From: Aphrocallistes beatrix
Taxonomy: Eukaryota; Porifera; Hexactinellida; Sceptrulophora; Aphrocallistidae
DNA length: 64,000 nucleotides
Assembly: GCA_963281255.1 (NCBI GenBank)
Contig: OY725490.1
Coordinates: 62,001 to 126,000 of the forward strand
Direction: 5' to 3'
In this document: positions 10,201 through 19,770 of the stretch, piece by piece
Layout of the letters: each line of letters opens with the position of its first letter
Position numbering within the stretch: the first letter of the stretch is position 1
The notes under the pieces: model-generated
Database searches by the model: none
Seen by the model: the letters and a program-made list of their open reading frames with translations, nothing else
What the model was told of the DNA's origin: nothing
Made by a program: the position numbers and the translations under genes

Positions 10201-12889
10201 CCCTCTCCAACAGCTGACTTTCCTCGGACAGAATATCTCTCTGCCTATCCAATTCTGCCCTCGAACTTACTAGCTCTGCCTTCTGCGCCTCAAGGAGGCT
10301 CAGCTCTGAGCCAATCGCTTCTCGCTCTGCCTCGCATTGCCTACTTCTGCCTTCCCTCAGGTCTTCAGACAGAGCAAGCTTTTCTTTCTAAAAACAAAAC
10401 ACCTCACAGTCACTAGACACACCTTAGCAACGTAGATACACTGTTGGAACTTACTTCAAACTCTAGCCTGAGCTTGTCCAGTGCCTCTTCATTCCTTTCT
10501 CTCATTTCGGACTCCAGGCTACGCAGCGTTTCCAGCCTATCAGCTTCCAGAGTTGCAGTCAGCTGTTTGAGTTCAGAGGCTGCCCTCTCTCTGGCCTGGA
10601 ACTCTCTCTCCTCTCTCTCCAGCTCTAGCCGGTCTGAGAGCTCACTCATCTCTGCCTCGTGCTGCCTCCTCGCCTCACTCACTCCTGCCTCGAACTCTCT
10701 CTCCAACCTCTCCAGCTCACCAGCACTGCTCTCTCTCAGCTCACTAGATTTCTCCCTCAGCTCCTGCTCTGACTCGAGTCTCAGTCTGGATAGCTCTGAC
10801 TCGTGAGTGCTCCTCACCTCTCTGAAAAGGAAATACGTTAAGGAGCGCTCTTGATTCGATCAGGACTGTGTGACATGTTCGCTACTTCTACTATCTGTCC
10901 CACCCAATCAATTCCTATCTCGCGATTAAACACATCCACTCACTCGGCTAGATTCCGCTCCATTTCTTCTCGGCTCTCTCTGGACTTCTCTCTGAGTGCA
11001 TCCAACTCCAGATCTGATTCCTCCTTCAGTCTCTTCCTAGCCAATCCAAGCTCCCTCTCACTCTCCTCCCTCAGTCTATTCTTAGAATCCTCCAGCTCCA
11101 GAGTCGCCTCCTCTCTCAGTCTATTCTTAGCTACTTCCAGATCTGCTTCCGCCTCCTCTCTCAGTCTATTTTTAGAAACTTCCAGATCTGCTTCCGCCTC
11201 CTCCCTCAGTCTATTCTTAGAATCTTCCAGCTCTTTCTCTGCCTCCTCTTTGAGACTATTTTTAGTGACTTCTAATTCCCTCTCGGTCTTTTCTTTCAGT
11301 TTATTTTTAGAAACCTCCAAATCTCTCTCCGTCTCTTCCCTGATTCTATTCTTAGCTACTTCCATATCCAGCTGCTGCTGCTGCCGCAGACGAACCAATG
11401 CGATGTCTCGAATCGGAACTAAGTCTGAGTTTGGTTCCGATTCCGGAGAAGTGAGGGGAGACTTCCAGTCGCGCGTGGGGACTGGGATCTTGCTGGGCTT
11501 GACATTCCTGAGCACGGGCGTGTTGCTAGGGGCGTTGTCGCTGCTCTCAGACACGTCTCTAACCGGAGACAGTCTGCGCGGGAATGGCGCCTGTTCCTCC
11601 GAACTCTCAGAACTCTCTGACTTCTCCACGTCCTGGATACCGTCATCCCCCTCTGGAATGCTGGCGTCCAGCTGGAACTTGGCCTGGAATTCCCTGGGGT
11701 CGCTGATTGGTTGTCCCTCGCTCGAGTCTCCCTGCAGGATGTCCCGCGCCTGCGACAGCAGAAGTTCGTCCTTGGGCGCCCGGCGGGCGGCACCGGCGCC
11801 TTTGAGCGGCGGCAGAGCTCCTCTGGAGGAGGCGGCGGGGAGGGGGGAGTGGAGAGGGGGCGGTTTTTTGGCGCGTGTCTCCTCGACCAGTCGCCGGTAG
11901 TACTCGTCGCAGGGGTGGTCCCAGCTGGAGTCCCCCGTCGTGAAGTTGAAGTAGTAGATGTCTCCTAGGAGGTAGATGTGAAATTAGCCAATCAAATTCC
12001 TTCCTTAACTTCTCCCCTAACAATGTCTGTCTCGCTGCGTAGTCGCAATACAGTTTTTAAGATTTTATTTCTCAGAGAAAACCAAGCTTCAATTCTGAAG
12101 CAATTCAGTCTCATTTGCAGTATTCCAACCAATGAAATGTCCGCAATGCTACTTCCATTCAAACGGTAATGCGGAAATGGTTCGACTTTTCGAAAAAGGA
12201 AATAGTTCGACTTTTTATCATTAAGATTAATGGTGTTATTTCCATTCAAACATTGAATGAATATCTCAAGAGTGACCAATGAGAAGATTGGTCCTAAACC
12301 AACAAAGGATTGGACAGAATTCCATCGTTGGAAAGATGGCTGCAGTATAACCAAGGCGTAGCCAGTAGAATTCTAGGGAATTCCAGTCTATTCCGTGAGA
12401 GGGTTGCAGCACTCAATGCTAATTTGTGAAATTTGATTGGGCACAGCCTGTGAGGTTTCGGCCTAGGTCCATGTGCCGCACCCTGTCTATGCCTCTGAAT
12501 ATAGTCACTAGGAGTTAGTCCATTAAAACCACTGGAGTTAGCTCAGTACTCAGAGCCAGTGGCGCCGACAAGGGCCTGCCAGGGGCTACGGTCCGTCTTA
12601 ACTGGGCCTGCAGGATATTTAGTAGGCCTGCGAGCAGGCTCTGCATGCCTATTGGCTACGCCTATGCTCAGAGCTGAGTTCCTGACTCACCGTTGGTGTC
12701 CTGGCAGGGCTTCCACTCAAGTGGCAGGGTGGCGCGGATTCCTTCCCTCGCCACCCACATGAGTTCCTGCTCAGCTGCCGGGTCCACTCCGATCACGGCT
12801 GCGTACTCCGCCACCTCCGCCTCTGTGGGTTCGTATCCCTCCTCGAACGCCTCCTCTAGGATCACCTGGTCTCCGATCATCAGAGACAT
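7201..12889 (-). CDS. CEP164: CEP164, centriolar distal-appendage protein, 9 exons
   Basis: Exons on the minus strand: 12889-12691, 11964-10944, 10821-10455, 10387-9537, 9481-9253, 9192-9031, 8979-8593, 8256-7859, 7504-7201. All phases close, giving about 1,305 residues (human about 1,460). CEP164 sits on centriole distal appendages and is needed for membrane docking and ciliogenesis. The N-terminus follows the family closely: IGDQVILEE, then [20 protein letters not shown] and a WW domain spanning exons 1-2 (about residues 55-92; the two Trp in EWKPC and SSWDHP). Residues about 270-1,150 are charged coiled coil, including eight 15-residue repeats (about 269-388) and VERERGE-type heptads in exon 4. 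The last exon contains a DWLKHF segment. Introns are short except the one between exons 7 and 8, which holds a satellite. The start is the first Met, giving the conserved N-terminus. Identification is firm; small exons could still be missed. Confidence 0.92.
8266..8577. repeat. (CAGTA)n microsatellite in a CEP164 intron
   Basis: About 310 bp of imperfect CAGTA units with CACAG and TAGTACCAG variants, filling almost the whole intron between CEP164 exons 7 and 8. It makes long open frames on both strands (Leu/Cys/Tyr-rich on minus), which are artefacts of the repeat. Confidence 0.95.
11000..11359 (-). repeat. Eight tandem 45-bp coding repeats in CEP164
   Basis: Encodes eight consecutive 15-residue units of the form (V/D)(A/S/T)KN(R/K/S)(L/I)(R/K)EE(A/T/S)E.(D/E)LE. 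The length is constant at 15 residues, suggesting recent unit duplication. It forms one helical rod in exon 2, next to the Ser/Pro-rich linker that follows the WW domain. Confidence 0.9.
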
Positions 12890-13518
12890 TCCTTCTGCAA
12901 GCTATGGTTGCTAGGCTAAGCTAAGGTAAACAAGTAAACACGTTTAAACTTAGAGTATGCAGAGTCTAAAATAACGACAGAGGTGTGAAAATATGAATAT
13001 AAGATATCATGTACTAAATCGGTTTCAAATTAATTAAAACCTTTAAATTAGTCATTTCTATTTATAGCAGACCCCACACTTCTAATTTCCCCGCCCAAAA
13101 TGACGTCATTTTAAACTGAAGCAGTATTCAGTACAGATTTAGTACAAACCCGCCTAATAGATCTATAGCAACCATTTATGCCAATAGGAATGTCCCACAG
13201 TGCTATTTGATTATAATACCACTGTTGATAAGAAACTCTCTCAACTCCTCCGCCTTCATCCAACTTCGATCCTAACGACCATAGAAGGGTACAAATATGT
13301 CAGATCAGACTCAGTTAGAGAGTCACGACAATTTCACTTTGAGTCTATGGACAATCTTAGAATTAAGCGGAGAGGCCTAAGGCAATTGACAGAGGTTCCC
13401 AAATACATTCCTGCAGGTGCATTGGTTGCTGGGGAGCTAGAGGAGACTTATCAACAGTGCCAGATGAGAGATGAGTAGCATTGATACACAACCAAATCAG
13501 TTTCATAATCAGAATGTT
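12890..13518. other. Intergenic region upstream of CEP164
   Basis: Should contain the CEP164 promoter and the 3' end of the small coiled-coil gene. A TGACGTCA-type site lies near 13101. A 92-residue plus-strand frame (13200-13478) reads like plausible protein but has no recognisable domain; it could be an exon, a gene remnant or chance. Confidence 0.4.
13200..13478 (+). CDS. Unrecognised 92-residue open frame
   Basis: The only plus-strand frame in the left half that is not plainly a shadow of a gene or repeat. Its composition is balanced, with basic and polar residues (RESRQFHFESMDNLRIKRRG), and it ends in a TAG 41 bp before the last exon of the opposite-strand gene. It has no family resemblance, signal peptide or splice context I can name. 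It may be non-coding. Confidence 0.2.
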   Translation: MLFDYNTTVDKKLSQLLRLHPTSILTTIEGYKYVRSDSVRESRQFHFESMDNLRIKRRGLRQLTEVPKYIPAGALVAGELEETYQQCQMRDE

Positions 13519-16021
13519 CTATTTATGTCCTCTTGCTCCCTCCCTCTCCTGCTCTGATGACTCCTTCTCTTTAACCGCAACCTCTCCCTCCTTCTGTGCC
13601 GGCTCCTACACACATTCCGCAGTTATATCCTAGCAACGACACTGAACATAGGAATGTAATACTTTTTCGTAAACATTTTTCTATTCAGCCAATCAAATTT
13701 CAAATTTAGAGAATTATTCTAACTTATTTTTTGTGCATTGAGTTAGTTCTAAGTCTATATTGACAAATTATATTAAATTCTGCGGTTAAATTAAAACCCT
13801 GCAATTTCTTTGGATAATTTGTCACCTTTTCTATTCAAAAATATGTTTCAGATATTCAGTTCACCTTTGAATAACGGTGTGAAAATATGAATAATTATTG
13901 ATTTAGGCTAGAGAGTGATTCCAAATTGTCCTGGATTCTGATTGGCTAATACATGTTGACACCTTTTGAGGAAAGGTGTGAACAATTTTCAGAATTTGGA
14001 CCCAGGTTCCAATCTCCACCATATAGGGAATATATGGTCCAAATCTGGTGAATTTGGTCCAATGGAATTTCCAGGAGTGAGCAGACGGACGTCACACGCC
14101 AATAATGACATAAGACATCTGTACTAAAAATAGCTATCAACATCTTAGAGGTAAATACTTGTGAGTAAATTAGGTAACCAAGGATGAATCCAGGAGGTAA
14201 ATTCGCCAATCAAGAGAATTGATTGGAGAATCCAAAACAGACAGTAGAACCCGGTTAGAACTCATTTCTCTGAAACAAAATTCAATTAAGATATATTCCT
14301 ATGCAATATCAACTCGGTTAGTCCGCACTAAGGATAGTACGTACCCTTTTCCGCTTCCCGGAGGGGTACGTATTATCCTAGTTCTACCGTAGTTTCAGAT
14401 ATTCAGGAGTTCATTGCTACAGTAGAACTCGGATAAGACGCACCCTTTCGGGAAGCGGAAGTACTAACCGAGTTGATATTGCATAGGAATCTATATATTA
14501 ATTGAATTTTGGTTCAGAGAAATGAGTACGTACTAAGCCGAAGTACGTATTATCTGAGTACTATCCGAGTTCTACTGTATACAGTTCAGGTGTAGCAAGC
14601 TATATTTAGAGCAGAGCACTCACAGCTGCTGTGTCAGCATCTCCTATGCTAGGAGCTGCACTAAAAATAGCTATCAACATCTTAGAGGTAAATACTTGTG
14701 AGTTTAGAAACCAAGGATGACTCAAGGAGACAAATGTGCTAATTAAGAGAATTGATTGGAGAATCCAAAACTCAGTTCAGATATTCAGTTCATAACTACA
14801 GGTCTAGAAAGCTATATTTAGAAGAGACTCACGGCTGCTGAGTCGGCGGGAGGGTCCGCTGGCTGCGTGGGGGGTCTGGAGTCCAGTCCGAGGGCTCCTC
14901 TGTCTGGCAGAGCGTTCTGGATGTCCTTCAGTCCCTGCGCCACGTCCTCCGAGCAGATCTTCTCCAGCTCCTCCTCGTCCACCTCCTCTCCCTGAGACTT
15001 TCGCACCTGGCATTCTCTGTGGTACTCGTCAACCATGGATAGCACCTACACAATCTGATTGGTCAGATCCGATCTCAAAAAAGATTTAACCAAATAGGGT
15101 CAGGTGTTATAATTATAGAACAGATGACGAATGCTTTTCTCTGACAAAATTATCGTAGATTCTATAAATAGCATTCTCAGTTGACCAATGAATTCCGCTG
15201 TGAAATGTCAGTAATGATTTGAACGAAATTCTCAGTTAATAAAGTGACTGAATCAACCAATCAACTTTCAGGGATTGCAGTTTCTTCTGTTGGAATGTGA
15301 AACAGAAATGCGTACTTTTACACGATAGAACCTGCGTAATGACACTCAGTGGGAAACGGAAAGTGTCGGATTAAAGAGTACAAATTGCAAAGGTGTGAAG
15401 TCATTAGGAATGAACAATGTAGGATTATTGAGGTTCTACCGCAGTGGTTCCCAACCTGAGTCCATGGACCCTTAGTGGTCCACAGAAGACATCAGGAGTC
15501 CACAGGATTCGAGATTTGTATTACGGTTAATAGGAGGGGTCCACAGAAAATAGAATAATTGCTATAGAGCTCCACAGTCAAAAAGGTTGAAAACCACAGT
15601 TCTACTGTACACATAATTAATACAGTCGACATCGGGGTTTTTGACACTCCATTTTCGTGGAAAAATGTAAAAAAACACGATAGTAAAAGAAACCGATGTC
15701 TACTGTGCCTGAAACTCAGATTTTGGCACCAAAAACAGTAAAAAAATGCCGAAAGTAAAAAACAGTGTAAAAACTCGATGTCTACTGTACTAAATTTAGA
15801 ACAGCCACCTGCTGACACCTCCACTTGAGGTCGTCCAGGAGCTCGTCGTAGCAGACCGTGATGAAGTCGTGGATGACTTTGATTTTGCTCTTGATTCTCT
15901 CCTGTCGCTTCTGCTCCTCCAACTCCTGCTGGATCAGCTGCTCGATCAGCCGCAGCTGACGGATCTGGTTAACCCGCAGCAACAGCTGCTCTTCACTCAG
16001 CTGCTCCGTGTTGCTAGCCAT
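13519..16021 (-). CDS. Small coiled-coil protein of unknown function, 3 exons
   Basis: Exons 16021-15809, 15045-14833 and 13605-13519, all phase 0, give 170 residues. The first 71 residues are predicted helix rich in Gln, Glu and Leu (LRLIEQLIQQELEEQKRQER), followed by a mixed motif (IHDFITVCYDELLDDLKWRC). Exon 2 starts VLSMVDEYHRECQV. The C-terminal third is Pro/Ala- then Glu/Lys-rich and probably disordered. The donor after exon 1 (GTGGCT) is weak, but the frame continues correctly. I do not recognise the family. It sits just upstream of CEP164 in the same orientation, so a ciliary or centrosomal link is only a guess. The two introns hold hAT and Tigger-like MITEs. Confidence 0.6.
14242..14577. 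mobile_element. Composite Tigger-like MITE (palindrome)
   Basis: Starts CAGTAGAACCCGGTTAG and ends gagttctactg, with arms that repeat gcaatatcaactcggttag and its complement. The inner sequence is made of two inverted copies of the unit seen singly at 30899-31067. It lies in an intron of the small coiled-coil gene. Confidence 0.7.
15442..15599 (+). mobile_element. hAT-type MITE, 158 bp
   Basis: Left end CAGTGGTTCCCAACCTGAG, right end caaaaaggttgaaaaccacag. Flanking 8-mers ttctaccg and ttctactg match at 7 of 8 positions, as expected for a hAT target duplication. The same family occurs at 18504-18665 and 33916-34166. Confidence 0.8.
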
Positions 16022-16899
16022 CTAACTCACAAACACATTCACATTCACACACATATATGTATATATATTCACACTCTGTCTGGTCTAGGCCATAGGGCAG
16101 CGGTGGGTAACCTGGGGCCCACGGGCCATTTGGAGCCCGCGAGACTAAATTTGATCGCCCGCGACTCTTTCCAAACACTCTATTATGGAGCATACGTGTT
16201 AGTGATTGTAATACAAAATGGGTCCGCCTAATTTTGGTGTGAAATTGATGCTGAATATCAATATATCTTCTATAATCATTATACGTATAATGATTCAATT
16301 TATTTTAATTAGCTATTTTAAGTTAATTTTAGTTGTTACATTGCTTCCGTATAGGTTTCTAATGTCAGTTCTTGCTACGGCAATGATGATCTGACCGTAA
16401 CAAAAATTGACATATTTGGGGCCCACTTAAGGAATAAGGTTGGTACGAATATGCGGGTGTTGGAAGTACTCCGCTTAATCGGGACAAAAAATCCGGGACC
16501 AAAGAGTCCCTATTAAGCGAGTCAGTACATAGTACCGAATATGCTCCAAAGGAATGTGAATATTAAACCATGATAGATAGATAGTAATGGTAGTAGTGAG
16601 CACACTTCTGAAATAGCGCAGAGGGTTCAGAAGGAAGGTCGAGAGTTAGTCTCTCATTCCTATTCATGAGCGCACGTCGCACAGATAATTACATTCCAAA
16701 AGGAAAAGACACGAACTTGCAGAGTTGGAATAAAGAGAAGAGATCTACTCTGGACTTATTCTATCTAGGAGTATAGGTACACCCGTAAGATAGCCACATT
16801 TAAATATCAAATTAGGTGATGATGACGAGTTTAAAAAACAAATAAGTTCCGAGGGAAATTCCGATTGAATTGAGTGGAATAATTTAGCTGAGGTTACTA

Positions 16900-16990
16900 C
16901 CTGTCTTCGGTACAGGGGTCTATCTAGGTGCTCGGCATGCACTCATAGGTGACAGCCTGGTATCGTCGGAGGAGCTAAGGTGCTCGCATG
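16900..16990 (+). repeat. SINE-like fragment
   Basis: Contains taggtgctcggcatgc and tggtatcgtcggaggagc, the same modules as the longer copies at 19405-19620 and 28757-28972 but in the opposite orientation. Truncated. Confidence 0.5.
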
Positions 16991-17017
16991 TGATTCGATT
17001 TGGGACCGGGTTGCTAT

Positions 17018-17520
17018 CAAGGGATTATCTAGGAGCGCGAGACACTCCTCTCGAATAATTCTAATCCTCAAAGTGTTTAGGCGCGTGAAAATCCAGAATA
17101 ATACCCAATTTACCTTATATTATAATGTTATTTCTCGCTTTAGGCGAGACTGTATATTTTAATCAGAAAACAGGGTAATATACAGCCCTCCAGAGATACG
17201 CTCCTAGTCTCAAACCAATCAATTTTCATACGCATAAATCGACAAATAACATCACAATATAGGGTAAATTGGGTAATATTCTAAATTTTCACGCTCCTAA
17301 ACACTTTCGAGCTTAAAATCATAGCCTAAAGGAGCGTCTCGCGCTCCTAGATAATTCCATGTCAGAAAATATGTGGAAATTTGATCAGAGAAGTGGAATT
17401 TCAATACTAATCAATACAAATTCCACATTTCTGATCTAAATATACATTATGCTTTAGGCTGTGGTTATGGAGATTTAGAGGTTAAGATTAGGAGCTCTGG
17501 AGGGCTGTATAACACCTTGG
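17018..17520. repeat. Two inverted copies of the AGGAGCG dispersed repeat
   Basis: Each copy carries the marks of the family: tctaggagcgcgagac, a stretch near gtgtttaggcgcgtgaaaatccagaataatacccaattta, and a terminal part with gagatacgctcc. The first runs forward to about 17160 and the second is inverted, so the pair is palindromic. Single copies occur at 31222-31405, 44925-45108 and 48805-48990, and a broken inverted one near 21955-22235. The family type is unknown. Confidence 0.65.
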
Positions 17521-17774
17521 TTGCCTCCACCCCAGGAATTACAAGATAATTCCATGCTTTTGAATTGCTATTAGTGAAGCGATAGGCCTATTAGACAATG
17601 TGACCAATATATGGCGCCCAATTCTAAATAGAAGTGTTCTGCTGCTTACTAAACTGTGAATACCATACCAGTGCACCACTCCCGTAACTAAGGAGACACA
17701 GAGTATAAAATAAACCGTTGCTAAAATGTCATAAATACATACAGATATTTACAAATAAAACCACTATACAGAGT

Positions 17775-18359
17775 CTAGCAACACTTCCTCCGCTCTGGGA
17801 TGTCATCAGGTTTAGTGGGGAGGCTGGGAGAAATGGCGGGCGAAGTCGTGGCGGGCGCGTGGAGTTTCCCCGCCAAATCCTGGAAGGCCTCCTGAATGCC
17901 GGAGTTCTTCTTGGCGGAGACGATGTGGACACCCACGAACTCGTAGAGGTTGGCGAAGCTCTTGGCCGTGGCGAAGTCGACCTCTCCGTCCAGGTCGCTC
18001 TTGTTCCCGATGAGCATGCGGACCGCGTTGGGGGCGAAGTTCTCGCAGTCCTTGACCCACTGCGTGAGGTAGTGCAGCGAGCTGGCCTCGCCCACGCTGT
18101 ACAGGAACACCGCGGCGTGCGCGTTCCGGTAGTAGTTCCGGGTCAGCGTCCGGAACCGCTCGACTCCCGCCGTGTCCCAGATGGTGAGCGTGACGTCATC
18201 GGTGTCCACGCGGAAGAGCGCCGTGCAGGAGTCGATGCCGGTCGTGGCGGGCTGGCGCTCGTCGAAGGTGTCGTCTCTGAGGCGCCGGAACACCGAGCTC
18301 TTCCCCACGCCCAGCTCTCCCAGCAGCACCACCTTGTAGTACGGACCCCTGTGAGCCAT
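17775..18359 (-). CDS. Rab-family small GTPase with Val at the catalytic Gln, intronless
   Basis: Encodes 194 residues with the full Rab layout: P-loop GELGVGKS, switch I TTGID, switch II WDTAGVERF, NKSD and SAK base-binding motifs, and a C-terminal KCC for double geranylgeranylation, so it should cycle onto membranes. The residue that is normally Gln in DTAGQE, needed for GTP hydrolysis, is Val here (codon GTC). This suggests a slow or inactive GTPase. I took the Met of MAHRG at 18359; an upstream in-frame Met at 18389 would add ten residues (MVLLPIPGLA) unlike usual Rab starts. The subfamily is unclear. It lacks introns while its neighbours have many, so it may derive from a retrocopy, though the frame is intact. 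Confidence 0.9.
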   Translation of the reverse strand: MAHRGPYYKVVLLGELGVGKSSVFRRLRDDTFDERQPATTGIDSCTALFRVDTDDVTLTIWDTAGVERFRTLTRNYYRNAHAAVFLYSVGEASSLHYLTQWVKDCENFAPNAVRMLIGNKSDLDGEVDFATAKSFANLYEFVGVHIVSAKKNSGIQEAFQDLAGKLHAPATTSPAISPSLPTKPDDIPERRKCC

Positions 18360-18394
18360 AGCTAGACCAGGGATAGGTAGGAGGACCAATTATT

Positions 18395-18470
18395 AGATAG
18401 CTAGCACTCGGACGATACCAGACTGCCACTTATAAGTGCCGGCCGAGCACCTAGACAAACCCTGTCATGG
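18395..18470 (-). repeat. SINE-like fragment
   Basis: Holds ggacgataccagactgcc and ggccgagcacctag, shared with 19405-19620 and 28757-28972. It lies 36 bp upstream of the Rab start codon, so it may be part of the promoter or 5' UTR. Confidence 0.5.
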
Positions 18471-18503
18471 ATTAGTAGGAGAGACGCTCCTTTAGGCGTA
18501 TGG

Positions 18504-18665
18504 CAGCGGTTTTCAACCTTTTTTGGCTGTGGACCATCTATGAAAATTTTCCTATATTCTGTGGACCCCTCCTATTAACCGTAACACAAAATTTCGAATC
18601 CTGTGGACCTCCTGATATCTTCTGTGGACACTAAGGGGTCCATGGACTCAGGTTGGGAACCACTG
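18504..18665 (-). mobile_element. hAT-type MITE, 162 bp
   Basis: Ends cagcggttttcaacc and ggttgggaaccactg. Flanked by gcgtatgg (18496-18503) and gcgtatgt (18666-18673), a 7-of-8 target duplication. Same family as 15442-15599, opposite orientation. Confidence 0.85.
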
Positions 18666-19083
18666 GCGTATGTAAGCACGAAAGTGTTTAGGAACCTATG
18701 TTATAATGCTATTTATAGATTATGAAAACTAATGGCTCGAGGCTAGAGCCTATCTCTCAGGACTGTACAACACTCGCTCTGTATGGGACACATTGTCACG
18801 TCTGATTCTGAGTTATCCTATCCTGGCGACCAATGGGGTTTATGGCGGAGCTTGAAATTCAAAAATCGCGGCGATGCGATTGGTTAACTATGAATGAGAA
18901 ACTGTCACAAACCAAGAATACTAATTTATCATTTTGTCCCTGCGTTCGATGCTGAGTGACTAATTCTAAGCTTCCGTCATCTTACATTACAGGTAAACCC
19001 CTCAACTAACTCACAGACTGAACAGCTGATCGGTGCATAGCTCCAGTAATTGAGAAAGTTTAGGCGCCATTGCCATAATAGGG

Positions 19084-19197
19084 CTGTTGCATGATATTCT
19101 TGCTATCCTTAATAGATGGACCATGGATTAATAGTATCCATGGTCCATCTATTAAAGATAGTAAGAATATCACAGTGGTATAAATATCTTGCAACAG
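19084..19197. mobile_element. Short palindromic MITE
   Basis: Begins ctgttgcatgatattc and ends with ttgcaacag. The two halves (gatggaccatgga and its complement) can fold into one hairpin. The superfamily is not clear. Confidence 0.5.
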
Positions 19198-19404
19198 GGC
19201 TAAGATCGGGGAAATGGCGCCTCACTTTCAGGCGACCATAGGCGCCAAACCCGAGGAGTGCAGAGCTGAGCCACTGAAGATGGCTCAGACAAATTTAATC
19301 TTAGCCCCTCAGCTTTATCCCAGATGTCCCATTCCAACTCAGGAATAGCTCTTCTGCTAATTTCTTGTCCTAAGTCACTTCAGTTCTATGCCATACTCAG
19401 ACAA

Positions 19405-19620
19405 AGGTCCCATCCATGGTTTTATCTAAGATTTTCCAGTCAGGCACCTTTTTGGCGCTGATAAAAGTTACATGGCACCCAAGCAGTGGTTTATCTTGTA
19501 ATTCCAGTGGTAATGGCAACCCGACGCCAAAATCGAATCACACTGCAAGCACCCTGGCTCCTCGGACGATACCAGACTGCACCTATAAGTGCCGGCCGAG
19601 CACCTATATAAACCCCTGCC
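19405..19620 (-). repeat. SINE-like element
   Basis: About 215 bp, matching 28757-28972 along its length. Read on minus it starts with tataggtgctcggccgg, has an A-box-like tggcagtctgg in its relative (slightly altered here), a B-box-like gattcgatt about 45-50 bp later, and ends in a tail with ctggaaaatc. This fits a tRNA-derived SINE with internal pol III boxes, but neither end has been verified by target duplications. Confidence 0.5.
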
Positions 19621-19770
19621 ACATTCCTCTGCCACCAACCCTGCCCTTCTCAGTCAGAAAGAATTGTAAGTATCAGCATTAGTTACAAAATAGTAGCACC
19701 AATCTAAGTATGGGATTAAAATATTCAGATAATATGCCCTTAAGTAAAAACAACAGCAGAGCTACTCAGT

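Larger units (their letters stand above)
16022..17774. other. Gene-free region with repeat fragments
   Basis: Holds a hAT-like end at about 16096 (cagcggtgggtaacctggg), a short palindrome of the cttaatcggg type at 16465-16535, a SINE-like fragment at about 16900-16990, and two copies of the AGGAGCG repeat. I see no coding sequence. The left edge must contain the promoter of the small coiled-coil gene. Confidence 0.6.
18666..19770. other. Region between the Rab and Scribble genes
   Basis: Apart from a 114-bp inverted repeat and a SINE-like copy, nothing is recognisable. No gene is supported; an 88-residue plus frame at 19416-19682 lies entirely in the SINE-like repeat. Confidence 0.6.

Noticed and set aside
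9261..10806. Long Ser/Leu-rich plus-strand frames
   Set aside because: Antisense shadows of the Glu/Arg/Leu coiled coil of CEP164.
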